Source: Artemisia argyi
Taxonomy: Eukaryota; Streptophyta; Magnoliopsida; Asterales; Asteraceae
Reading direction: 5' to 3'
DNA: 64,000 nucleotides
Assembly: GCA_030686995.1 (NCBI GenBank)
Contig: CM060686.1
Span: 71,142,319-71,206,318 of the forward strand
Below are positions 42,886-54,433 of the stretch, piece by piece. Made by a program: the position numbers and the translations under genes. Positions within the stretch are counted from its first letter, which is position 1, and each line of letters opens with the position of its first letter. Under the pieces are notes generated by a model. That model ran no database searches and was not told where the DNA came from. It saw only the letters and a list, made by a program, of their open reading frames with translations.

Positions 42886-44173
42886 TTGCCTCAAAAGTGA
42901 TCTACAACCGGATGAGTGGGTAGTGGATAGTGGTTGCACTAAACACATGACCGGGAATAGAAGATTGTTCACATCATACACGGCATATAATGGCAATCAA
43001 GTCATTTTTGGAAGCAAACTTAATGGCAAAATTGTCGGCAAAGGTAATGTCCTTCATGACTCCATAGAAATCTCCAATGTTGAGCATGTTAGGGGTCTAA
43101 GTTTTAATTTGATCAGTGTAAGTCAATTATGTGATGATGATTGTGAGGTCAAATTTACTAACGTAGATTGCACTATTAGTAAAAATGGTGTTGTGTTAGC
43201 AAAAGGTCATAGGAGAAATAACTTATATACATGCAAGTTGGGTGATAACTCTAAGCAACACATATGCCTTACGTCCATGGTGGACAACTTAACGCTTTGG
43301 CATAGGAGGTTAGGTCACGCCAATATGAGGTTAGTCCAAAACCTAGCTTCTAACGAGCTAGTACGGAATTTACCAAAGTTGAGCTTTGAAAGGCATTATT
43401 GTGATACATGTCTAGGGAGTCAAGGACAAACCAATAATAGGAATATAAAGGAAGTGACAACTAGTAAAGTTTTAGAATTAATTCATTTGGATTTGTATGG
43501 TCCATCTCCGATCCAAAGTTATGGAGGAAACTTCTATACTTTAATGATCATAGATGATTATTCAAATTACACTTGGATATTGTTCTTAGAAAACAAGGAT
43601 GGTGTCTTGAATAAATTCAACATTTTAAGAAAGAAACTTGAAAACCTACTTGATTGTTCGATTGCATCAATTAAAACAAATCATAGTAGCGAATTTGATA
43701 AAATCCAATTTGGAACCTTTTGTGAACAACGTGGAATATCTTATAACTTATCGGGCCCGTTCACTTCTCAATCGCATGAGATTGTTGAAAGAACACATCG
43801 TAAGTTAAGAAAGATGAGTCGTGCAATACTTGACGAGCAATCCATTCCACAAAAGTTTTGGTGTCATGCCCTAGATACCGCTTGCTACATTTTTAATAGA
43901 GTCTGCATAAGAAAGGTAATTAATAAAACGCCTTATGAAATACTTAGGAATAGAAAACCATCCCTAGAATATTTTAGAGTATTTGGTTGAAAAGTATTTA
44001 TACTTAACACCAAAGAATATCTCACCAAATTTGACCCAAAGTCGTATGAAGGTGTGTTCCTAGGATACTCTCAAAATAGTAAAGCATACATAGTGCTTAA
44101 CAAGGAAACAATGACGATTGAGGAATCCCTCAATGTGACCTTTGATGAGAGCATGCCTGAGCCTAAATCATCT

Positions 44174-44176
<3 letters not shown>
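42886..44176 (+). pseudogene. pol: Copia-4 pol: protease and integrase, truncated
   Basis: The frame opens after TAG with no ATG. Retropepsin EWVVDSGCTKHMTG is at about 42914-42955. Pre-integrase WHRRLGHANM is at about 43299. Integrase HLDLYGP (first Asp, about 43484) is present and the catalytic Glu in EIVERTHRKL (about 43778) is kept, but the second catalytic Asp is replaced: the usual DNGTEF reads NHSSEF at about 43678. A TGA at 43988-43990 replaces a Cys codon in FGCKVF. The frame goes on through KFDPKSYEGVFLGYS to PEPKSSP, then meets the TA repeat. No RT. Confidence 0.88.

Positions 44177-44242
<66 letters not shown>
44177..44242. repeat. (TA)33 microsatellite at a breakpoint
   Basis: 66 bp of pure TA. 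Left is copia-4 pol, right is gypsy-A interior. The intact gypsy copy has only GTATATATAG at the matching place (about 52991-53002), so the repeat grew at the junction. Confidence 0.97.
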
Positions 44243-44244
<2 letters not shown>

Positions 44245-46064
44245 TTGTCGCCGATTTTACGCGAGGTTTGCCATGATTGTTTTCTCAGGTTTAATAGGTT
44301 ATATTGGACAAGAAGATCATTTATATTTCTGGAGGGAAGCTTTCAACGTTCATTTTCTTGGAGGAGGATTTAACCTTGTTATCCATTTATCCACACCGAA
44401 CGAATCAGGGGAGTATTTGTTTTCATTCTTTTACCTTCATTACTTTTACATCCTTTTTGTTGAACATTGGGGACAATGTTCAGCCTAAGTGTAAGGGGAG
44501 GGTAAATGATGATACCTTAGAGAATACAATTACGCTTGAGTTTGTTTGTTCAATAGTGGGTGTGTAATAAAACCAAGAGAACTATTTATTAGGGCAATTT
44601 TAGCACCAAATTTAAATTTTTTTACAACATTTAGGAGTGAAGCTTTAGCCTTAATGAACGTCTCATGGATAGGAGTTGTATGACTAGCACAAAAACCGTA
44701 CTACTCAAAAAAAATTTCCACCCAAATATGTGAGGTTCGCCTTTAGATTTGTTAGGAAAAGCATTCGTTATTAATGCTTATGAGTGTACCGGTAGTACTT
44801 AGATTCTAGAACTTGCGTTAGTGATGCATCCCGAGACTGCTAGTGAGACTACATTCGTGTAGTAGGATTTACTACATGATAAGAGGCATTAGGATAACCC
44901 TTGTGTTTAAACCCGTATTATAATTACTTGACCAATAAATTCATAATTCTTTGACTAGTAAAGTCAATTAATTTTCACACACCTTTGCGTTGTACTCATT
45001 TTTAGTACACGATACCCCTAGTACACCCCTCCGAGTCTATCTTTTTTTTTTCTAACTTTAAGCATTTTACTTAAAGGATGAATTTGTTAACAATTCACCC
45101 CAAATGTGCAACCAAATCGCCTTAGCCTTCCATTAATGCACTCATCTTTAGTGCATTATTGTTTTTTGTTTAAACCCTTAGTTAATTGTGTAATTGATTA
45201 AATGGTTGCTAAGTCGAGTCATATCTTGTACATATTATTTTGGAACGATTGGGACTCATGGGTAAAGTACTAGTGTTATGGAGTATTGGGGATGAACATC
45301 ATATATTACCCCCATATATGCGTTAATCTTAAAAAGTATTCCAAGTGTTTTGATTATCTAAATTCGAGTCATTAGAATACTCGATTGTAAAGTATGTAAA
45401 AGTTCAAGTGTAAGGAGAATGCAAATTCCCTATGATGTATTATTTTTGATGAGGATAAAAGTGTATGAAAAAAAATAAAATAAAATAAAATAAAATAAAA
45501 TAAATAAAAAAGAGAAAACATGCGGACTACCATCCCATTTCATTTAACGTTTGTTTTATGGTTTGTTAGTTTTTGATTAGCTTAATTCGAGTCGAGTCTT
45601 TGCTTAGCAACGCCACATTGTACATGTAATTAACCAAGATGATTAACTCGCCACCAGTAAATATTGCCTTTATCCAACAAAACCGTGTTTATCATATCCC
45701 TACACCTGATGTTATAACCCTTTAAAAAGACCTCTTTGATAGTTTATCTTAGGTGCTTATGCCAAGTAGTGGAGGTTTGATCCTTTCCAAAGCCTATGGT
45801 AATCTATTTGCTATTACAGGTAGTGAGAGATGTTTTCTATTTCCATATTGTGATATATACTTTATTACACCTGAGAGATGTGAGTATCTAAACACTATTT
45901 GTGAGGTGCTAGTGTATAATTTCCATGCTTGTTTTTGGTTGAAGTGAAATGATTATTTGTTGCAATTACTTTTATATTAGTGTTAAATGACACCTAGCTT
46001 GTATTTTGATTAGAATAAACGCGCATTTTCTTGAGGACACGCAAATCTCAAGTGTAAGGGTATT
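44243..46064 (+). mobile_element. Gypsy-A 3' interior, non-coding
   Basis: 1.8 kb collinear with the reverse complement of the gypsy cluster's interior sequence (about 52990-51329 plus 48180-47841). It contains a purine tract AAGTGTAAGGGGAGGG (44490-44505), an A/AAAAT repeat (45468-45512), and CTCAAGTGTAAGGGTATT directly before the LTR as the terminal PPT. No ORF of note. It resumes gypsy-A, which was left at 17535; about 1.1 kb of gypsy sequence is missing between the two parts. Confidence 0.75.
45468..45512 (+). repeat. A-rich (AAAAT)n microsatellite
   Basis: About seven AAAAT units bordered by A runs. The equivalent site in the minus-strand copy (51680-51764) is a T/TTTTC tract, so the same position expanded in different ways. 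Confidence 0.9.
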
Positions 46065-46354
46065 TGATGAAGCGAAAAGTGTACCGCTTTTGGGGGTCAT
46101 TTAAGGCCAAAGTCGAGATTATTTGATCAAATATTGCCCTAAATCATTTCTTTTGTCATTTTAGGCACTTTTGAGAGGAAATTTACAAAAGGAATCATTT
46201 TGAACGTTTTTGGAGCGAAAAAGTGAAGAAAACGACAAAGTCTCAAAATAATGATGGAAATTGCAGATGACGGTGTCACAGGATACTAGTGACGGCGTCA
46301 AGACTTGACAAAGAGGTAGATAAATCAAATACACGTGACGCGCCAGAGAGTTTT
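46065..46354 (+). repeat. Gypsy-A 3' LTR, truncated
   Basis: It begins TGATGAAGCGAAAAGTG and includes the first GACGGTGTCA/GACGGCGTCA motifs, but after 290 bp it is cut by the end of a minus-strand LTR of the same family (TGATACGGGGG at 46355). Confidence 0.8.
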
Positions 46355-47840
46355 TGATACGGGGGATTGCGCCCTCGCAACATGTTTTACCTCTCAAGGG
46401 ATCTTGAGAAGCTTGCAACCCCCACCAGGCAGTGTACCTGATCGTTGTAGTATAGTATAGCGACAAGTACCAGGGGATTGATCGTTCAACTCAGGAATAG
46501 TGTCGCTAGGATTAGAAAGCCTACTAAACTAGGTCTAGAGGTGAGGGATGATTCTTTTTGTATTTTTATATATTTTATGAAAGCAAGTAAAATCTCGGGT
46601 TTTGAAGAAGTGGGTGGAATTAGTTGCTAGCCAACTAACACAATTAACTAAAGATGCAATCAAAATAAAATAACAGAAATGAAAATTAAACTAATATACT
46701 AATGTGGTGGAAACAATAATGAGAAAAGTTGTGTTTACTTAGATTTCATTACTCTCTAGATATCTTTTACCGGTTCATTAGCTTGTTAGAATTGCATGTA
46801 TGACGGGTTATATTCCTTAGTACTAGTCATAGGGCCGTGTACAATATTCCCTAACTCTATAAGAACCTACTTCACTCCTATGTCGAGCCAACTAAAAGCT
46901 CCTAACATGGGATCATTATAATTCACTTATGCATTAAATACAACCAAAAATCGTAGTACACCTCCGATCATGTTTTTTAGGACGTTCAAGCAAGTTACCA
47001 ATGGAAGTCTGCCAGTTTTCTTAAGCCTAACATCGAATACAATCATCCGTAACAATTATAAACAAACAATCAACCAATAACCAACATCTAGGTTTCACGA
47101 CATCAACATCTAGGTTTCACTACATCTAAGCAAACACAATAAAAGCCTAGCCTAACATGTTAAAAGAAAGATAAACATAAGATAGAATCAAACAATACAT
47201 AGACATATTGAATGATTATTGGAGAACTTATCTTTATTCAAACATGGAAGAAAGAAGGGTTTGAAACCCCTTCAATATGCAGGAAATTTGACCTAGGGTT
47301 TATGTTTTGTATTCCACAATTTGTTCCACACTTTACAATGAAAAATTGGAAAGACATATATAGACTAAGCATCCTGACGGAGTCATGTAGTAGCCTCTGA
47401 CGTCATCAACTCGCCGCCAAGTTGAAATTCGTATTGCCTAGATCCAGTCTTGACTGCTTGACGCCTTCATGTAGAAATATGCTCTGGGCCATCACTTGTA
47501 TTTGGACCCTGACGGCCTTGGTGACGCCGTCAGGCCAATAACACTGAAAACACTCTGGACCGTCACGTTATAATTTCCACATCCCCCTCTTTTGCCACTC
47601 TTGACGCCGTCATGTGTTAAGGCTTGACGTCGTCAGGTACTGTTCAAGCAAGGAATTTTGAGACTTTGCCGTTTTCTTCACTTTTATGCTCCAAAAACGT
47701 CCAAAACCCTTCATTTTCCAGATTTCTCCTCAAAAGTACCTAAAATGACAAAAGGAACGATTTAGGGCAATATTTGATCAAATAATTATGAATTTGGGCT
47801 TAAATGACCCCTTAAAAGCGGTACACTTTTTGCCTCATCA
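46355..47840 (-). repeat. Gypsy LTR A
   Basis: 1,486 bp, TGATACGGGGG to GCCTCATCA in plus orientation; TGACG-motif cluster at about 47370-47640. Followed by interior sequence with the terminal purine tract (reverse complement of GTAAGGGTATT), so it is a genuine 3' LTR. Confidence 0.85.
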
Positions 47841-48180
47841 AATACCCTTACACTTGAGATTTGCTTGTCCTCAAGCAAATGCGCTTTTATTCTAATCAAA
47901 ATGCAAGCTAGGGGTCATTTAACACTAATATAAAAGTAATTACAACAAATAATCATTCCACTAAAAACCAAAAACAAGCACGGAGGTCATACACTAGCAC
48001 CTCACAAATAGTGTTTAGATACTCACATCTCTCGGGTGTAATAAAGTATATATCACAATATGGAAATGGAAAACATCTCTCACTACCTGCCATAGGAAAT
48101 AGATTACCATAGGCTTGGGAAAGGATCAAACCTCCACCACTTAGCGTAAGCACCTACGATAAACTATCAAAGAGGTCTTT

Positions 48181-49635
48181 TGGTACGCGGGAATTGCGCC
48201 CTCGCAACAGGTTTTACCTCTTAAGAGATCTTGAGAAGCTTACAACCCGCACCAGGCAGTGTACCTGATCGTTGTAGTATAGTATAGTCACAAGTACCGG
48301 GGGATTGATCGTTCATCTCAGGAATAGTGTCGCTAGGATTAGAAAGCCTACTAAACTAGGTCTAGAGGTGAAGGATGATTCTCTTTGTATTTTTAAATAT
48401 TTTATGAAAGCAAGTAAAATCTCGGGTTTTGAAGGAGTGGGCGGAATTAGTTGCTAGCCAACTAACCCAACTAACTAAAGATGCAATCAAAATAAAATAA
48501 CATAAATGAAAATGAACTAATGTACTAATGTGGTGGAAACAATAATGAGAAAATTTTTGTTTACTTAGATTTCATTACTCCCTAGATATCTTTTACCCGT
48601 TGATTAGCTTGTTACAATTGCATGGATTACGGGTTATATTCCTTAATACTAGTCGTAGGGCCGTGTACAATATTCCCTAACACTATAAGATCCTACTTCA
48701 CTCCTATGTCGAGCTAACTAAAAGCTCCTAACATGGGATCATTAGAATTCACTTATGCATTAAATACAACCAAAAATCGTAGTACACCTCCGATCATGTT
48801 TCTTAAAACGTTCAAGTAAGTTACCAATGGAAATCTGCTAGTTTTCTTAAGCCTAACATCGAATACAATCATCCATAACCATTATAAACAAACAATCAAC
48901 CAATAATTAACATCTAGGTTTCACTACATCTAAGCAAACACAATAAAAACCTAGCCTAACATGTTAAAAGAAAGATAAACATAAGATAGAATCAAACAAT
49001 ACATAGACATATTGGATGATTATTGAAGAACTTATCTTTATTCAAACATGGAAGAAAGAAGGGTTTGAAACCCCTTCAATATGCAGGAAATTCGACCTAG
49101 GGTTTGTGTTTAATATTCCACAATTTGTTCCACACTTTACAATGACAAATTGGAAAAATAGATATAGACTAAGCATCCTGATGGCATCATGTATTAGCCT
49201 CAGAAGCCGTCAACTCGCCGCCAAGTTGAAATTCATATTGCCTAGATCCAGTCTTGACGCCTTCATGTGTAAATCTCCTATGGGCCGTCACTTGTATTTG
49301 GATCCTGACGGCCTTGGTGACGCCGTCAGGCCAATAACAATGAAAACACTCTAGGCCGTCACGTTATAATTTCAACATCCACCTCTTTTGCCACTCTTGA
49401 CGCCGTCATGTGTTACTCCTTGACGTCATCAAGTACTGTTCCCAACAAGGAATTTGAGACTTTGCCGTTTTCTTCACTTTTATGCTCCAAAAACGTCCAA
49501 AATGCTTCCTTTTCCAGATTTCTCCTCAAAAGTACCTAAAATGACAAAAGGAACAATTTAGGGCAATATTTGATCAAATAATTACGAATTCGGGCTTAAA
49601 TGACCCCTCAAAAGCGGTACACTTTTCGCCTATGA
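48181..49635 (-). repeat. Gypsy LTR B
   Basis: Starts TGGTACGCGGG (mutated TGATACGGGG) and ends at about CACTTTTCGCC without the terminal TCATCA. It is joined to a short segment with ATCATTCAATATGTTGACGG, which is LTR sequence in inverted order, and then an LTR-end fragment (49656-49684). Confidence 0.75.
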
Positions 49636-49684
49636 TCATTCAATATGTTGACGGCTTAAATGACCCCTTAAAAGCGGTACACTT

Positions 49685-51139
49685 TGATACAGGGGATTGC
49701 GCCCTCGCAGTAGGTTTTACCTCTCAAGGGATCTTGAGAAGCTTGCAACCCCCACCAGGCAGTGTACCTGATCGTTGTAGTAGAGTATAGTGACAAGTAA
49801 TGGGGGATTGATCGTTCAACTCATGAATAGTATCGCTAGGATTAGAAAGCCTACTAAACTAGGTCTAGAGGTGAGGGATGATTCTTTTCGTATTTTTTTA
49901 TATTTTATAAAAGTAAGTAAAATCTCGGGTTTTGAAGGAGTGAGCGGAATTAGTTGCTAGCCAACTAACCCAGTTAACTACAAATGCAATCAAAATAAAA
50001 TAAAAGAAATGAAAATTAACTAATGTACTAATGTGGTGGAAACAATAATGAGAAAAGTTGTGTTTACTTAGATTTCATTACTCTCTAGATATCTTTTACC
50101 GGTTGATTAGCTTGTTACAATTGCATGGATGACGAGTTATATTCCTTAATACTAGTCGTAGGGCCATGTACAATATTCCCTAACTCTATAAGATCCTACT
50201 TAACTCCTATGTCGAGCCAACTAAAAGCTCCTAACATGGGATCATTATAATTCACTTATGCATTAAATACAACCAAAAATCGTAGTACACCTCCGATCAT
50301 GTTTCTTAAGATGTTCAAGCAAGTTACCAATGGAAGTTTGCCAGTTTTCTTATGCCTAACATCGAATACAATCATCCGTAACAATCATAAACAAACAATC
50401 AACCAATAATCAACATCTAGGTTTCACTACATCTAAGCAAACACAATAAAAACCTAGCCTAACATGTTAAAAGAAAAATAAACATAAGATAGAATCAAAC
50501 AATACATAGACATATTGAATTATTATTGAAGAACTTATCTTTATTCAAACATGGAAGAAAGAAGGGTTTGAAACCCCTTCAATATGCAGGAAATTCGACC
50601 TAGGGTTTGTGTTTAGTATTCCACAATTTGTTCCACCCTTTACAATGAAAAATTGGAAAAATATGTATAGACTAAGCATCCTGACGGCGTCATGTATTAG
50701 CCTCTGATGCCGTCAACTCGCCGCCAAGTTGAAATTCGTATTGCCTAGATCCAGTCTTGATGCCTTCATGTAGAAATATGCTCTGGGCCGTCACTTGTAT
50801 TTGGACCCTGACGGCCTTGGTGACGCCGTCAGGCCAATAACACTGAAAACACTCTGGGCCATCACGTTATAATTTCCACATCCACCTCTTTTCCCACTCT
50901 TGACGCCGTCATGTGTTAAGGCTTGACGTCGTCAGGTACTGTTCCAAGCAAGGAATTTGAGACTTTGCCGTTTAGTTCACTTTTATGTTCCAAAAACGTC
51001 CAAAATGCTTCCTTTTCCAGATTTCTTCTCAAAAGTACCTAAAATGACAAAAGGAACGATTTAGAGCAATAATTGATCAAATAATCACAAATTCGGGCTT
51101 AAATGACCCATTAAAAGTGGTACACTTTTCGCCTCATCA
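49685..51139 (-). repeat. Gypsy LTR C
   Basis: 1,455 bp, TGATACAGGGG to GCCTCATCA. Both ends are complete and it is directly followed by another partial LTR. Confidence 0.85.
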
Positions 51140-51328
51140 TACTGTTCCCAGCAAGGAATTTGAGACTTTGCCGTTTTCTTCACTTTCATTCTCCAAAAAC
51201 GTCCAAAACGCTTCCTTTTCCGGATTTCTCCTCAAAAGTACCTAAAATGACAAAAGGAACGATTTAGGGCAATAATTGATCATATAATTGCGAATTCGGG
51301 CTTAAATGACCCCTTAAAAGCGGTACAC
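51140..51328 (-). repeat. Gypsy LTR fragment D
   Basis: 189 bp homologous to the U3-terminal part of the LTR (TACTGTTCCCAGCAAGGAA to GCGGTACAC). It runs into interior sequence without the terminal CATCA. Confidence 0.8.
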
Positions 51329-51730
51329 AATAAGGTATATATCACAATAAGGAAATGGAAAACATCTCTCACTACCTGTCATAGTAAATAGATTACCATA
51401 GGCTTGGGAAAGGATCAAACCTCCACCACTTGGAGTAAGCACCTAGGATAAACTATCAAAGAGGTCTTTTGCAGGGTTATAACGTTAGGTGTAGGGATAC
51501 GGAAAACACGGTTTTGTTCGATAAAGGCAATATTTACGGGTGGCGAGTTAATCATCTTGGTTAATTACATGTACAATATGGCGTGGCTAAGCCAAGACTC
51601 GACTCGACTTAAGCTAAGAAATCAAAAATAACAAAAACTTAAAACAAACGTAGAATAAAACGGGATGGTAGTCCGTATGTTTTTTCTCATTTTCTTTTTC
51701 CTTTTTTTTTTCTTTTTCTTTCTTTTTTTC

Positions 51731-51766
<36 letters not shown>

Positions 51767-53387
51767 ATACACTTTTACCATACCATCCAAAATAATACAT
51801 CATAAGGAATTTGCATTCCCCTTACACTTGAATTTTTACATACTTTACAATAAACTACTCTAATGACTCGAATCAAGATAATCAAAACACTTGGATTACT
51901 TTTTAAGATTAACGCACATATGGGGGTAATATATGATGTTCTTCCCCATTACTCCACAACACCAGTACTTTACCCATTTATCCCAATCATCCCAAAACAA
52001 TATGTACAAGATATGACTCGACTTAGCAACCATGTAATCAATCAGATAATTAACTAAGGGTTAAAACATGTAACAATAATGCACTAAAGATGAGTGCATA
52101 CAAGGAAGGCTAAGGCGATTTGGGTGTACATTTGGGTGGATTGTAACAAATTCTTCCTTTAAGTAAAATGCTTAAAGTTAGAAATGAAAAAGATAGGCTC
52201 GGAGGGGTGTACAAGGGGTTTCGTGTACTAAAAATGAGTACAACGCTAAGGTGTGGAAAAAATTAATTGACTTTGTTAGTCAAGTAATATGACTTAAATG
52301 GTCAAGTAATTATGATACGGGTTTAAACACAAGGGTGATCCTAATGCCTCTTATCATGTAGTAAATCCTACTACACCGAATGTAGTCTCACTAGCGGTCT
52401 CGGGATGTATCACTAACGCAAGTTCTAGAATCTAAATACTACATGTACACTCATAAGCACTAATAATGAATGCTTTTCCTATCAAATCTAAAGGCGAACC
52501 TCACATATTTGGGTGGAATGTTTTTTAAGTGGTACGGTTTTGTGCTAATCATACAACTCCTATCCATGAGACGCTTGTTAAGGCTAAAGTTTCACTCCTA
52601 AATGTTGTAAAAAAATTTAAATTTGGCGCTAAAATTGCACTAACAAGTATTTCTCTTAGTTTTATTACACACCTACTATCAAACAAACAAACTCAAGTGC
52701 AATTGTATCCTATAAGGTATCATCATTTACCCTCCCTTTACACTTAGGATGACATTGTCCCCAATGTTCAATTAAAGAATGTAAATGTAAAAGTAAAGTA
52801 GGTAAAAGAATGAAAAAAAATTCTCCCCTGATTCGTTCGGTGTGGATAGTGTGTCAACAAGGTTAGATCTTCCTCCAAGAAAATGAACTTTGAAAGCTTC
52901 CCTCCAGAAATATAAATCATCTTCTTGTCATATATAACCTGTTAAACCTGAGAAAACAATCAAGGCAAACCTCGCGTAAAATCGGCGGCAATCTATATAT
53001 ACTAACAAATCCTAGAAAACAATTTAAGATATAATTCTTGTAGAATGAATGTTTGCAGATCTCCTGGAGTTTATAAAACTAAAGAATCAACAAAAACTTT
53101 AGAACTCCGGTATAAACAAAACTCGCAAAATTTTTCAGAATTTTGGTACTTGACGACGTCAGGTTGTAACTCCTGACGCCGTCAGAATGTTCCTGGAAAA
53201 ATCTTATGTTAAGTTTCCGGAAAATTTTTGGAAAAACTTATGCCTTATTTACCAACAATAAAAATAAAACATGCATACGGAAACAAATAAAATCAAACAA
53301 ATAAAAACACACAAAACATGGGTTGCCTCCCAAGAAGCGATTTTCTTTATTAACGAGTCTTGTAGCTAGACTCAAGGTCATGGGCTA
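51329..53387 (-). other. Gypsy interior, 3' non-coding region
   Basis: 2 kb with no ORF of note. A pyrimidine tract (51680-51764, T/TTTTC with a T36 run) and the purine tract AAGTGTAAAGGGAGGG on the minus strand (about 52749-52734) are visible. At 53339-53317 the minus strand reads CGCTTCTTGGGAGGCAACCC, a motif I recognise from just downstream of pol in plant Athila/Tat-type gypsy elements. It lies 50 bp after the retropepsin-like ORF stop, so pol has been removed. Confidence 0.7.
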
Positions 53388-54272
53388 TCATGTATCGCTT
53401 ATGCTCACATACCCTAGTGTGAGCCATCTAATAGTCGCCTCATCTTTCTTATAATTATCACTTAGCTCTAAACATCCGCGATAATACCTTTTATTCTTTT
53501 CATGAGGATATTTAAGCTCTTTCCTTTTATCATTCTCACTTAGCATTTCAAGGGGTGGATACCTATTACATTTCTCCATATTGAACCTAGGGTGTGCACG
53601 GGGCATTTGGTAAACAAAATCTTCATCCCCATCCGAGAATGTAATTAACCATTCCATAAGTTTTTCATCTAGGTTGGTTAACCTTTTGAAGGGTTTTACA
53701 AACACAACTTGGGTTAAGTTACTATTGATAAATTCTCCTAGATTCTCCATAACCATAAACTCAACTAGATAAACAAAGCTTCCCACAAGCACATGCAATG
53801 TCATTGCCCTAGCAACAATATTATCTCCTTTGTATTCTAACTCATCTACCATAATTTTATTGTATTCACTACGCGAGATTATGTTCATTGGTAAAGATGA
53901 GTTAAGATAGGCATCAAAGCTCCTAAATCCGATCTTACAAGGAAACTACATATTAAATAAACTGTCATTCTCAATCCTTGTCCTAGGGTCGACATACCTA
54001 AGAGGGTTCACCTCATCTTCCATCCTATCCTCATTAATTACATCACCGTCATCTAGGTCCTCATTGGAGTCCGAGTAGTAAAAAGGGCTAGCCCTATGGT
54101 CATTATCATGGTCAGACTCCTCTATCTCAGAATTATTGTCAAAGTGATGGTTAGGCGAAAGGTTAGGTGGGTTCTCATTTTCTACTAAAGGGATTGGGGC
54201 AGGTATTTGGAAAATCCTATGACGAAAAACACAAATAACAGGAATCAAACGATCAATGCCATTGTTATCCAT
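53388..54272 (-). pseudogene. Gypsy ORF1: N-terminal leader fused to retropepsin-like C-terminus, one stop
   Basis: One 294-codon frame from ATG 54272 to 53388, interrupted once by TAG at 53948-53946. The first part (MDNNGIDRLIPV, then an acidic stretch with Asp/Glu runs and YVDPRTRIE) resembles Asteraceae gypsy Gag leaders. The second part (NIISRSEYNKIM...VLVGSFVYLVEFMV...FVYQMPRAHPRF...YYRGCLELSDNYKKDE) resembles the C-terminal half of a retropepsin-like domain recurrent in Asteraceae gypsy proteins, but the catalytic D[ST]G region that should precede NIISRS is absent. The capsid, zinc knuckle and active site have apparently been deleted, leaving a fusion that is unlikely to be an active protease. 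Confidence 0.65.
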
Positions 54273-54410
54273 CGAGATAGTTTACGAACAAAGGAACAAA
54301 GAAATAAGATAGATTAAAAAAACCTAAAAATAAAAATAAAACCCTTACTAGAAAGGAATCTAGCAAGTAGACCTAATAAAAAGGAAATTCTAACATAGAC
54401 AATAACTATT

Positions 54411-54428
54411 CCCCGGCAGCGGCGCCAA
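54411..54428 (-). other. Gypsy primer-binding site
   Basis: On the minus strand TTGGCGCCGCTGCCGGGG, five bases after LTR E. Same site as at 17247-17265 but closer to the Asp-tRNA-type consensus. Confidence 0.85.
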
Positions 54429-54433
54429 AAACA

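Larger units (their letters stand above)
38103..44176 (+). mobile_element. Copia-4: 5' part of a long-LTR copia element, decayed
   Basis: A 2,465-bp 5' LTR, iMet primer site, gag, protease and integrase in order, ending abruptly in the post-integrase linker at a (TA)33 tract. The 3' half and 3' LTR are absent. Left boundary TG at 38103 is preceded by ACTTT, which also serves as right TSD for copia-3. Several nonsense and frameshift mutations in gag and pol show it is older than its neighbours. Confidence 0.85.

Noticed and set aside
44054..44488. 144-codon frame with a Tyr-Ile run
   Set aside because: A join of copia-4 pol linker, the translated TA repeat, and non-coding gypsy sequence; not a protein.
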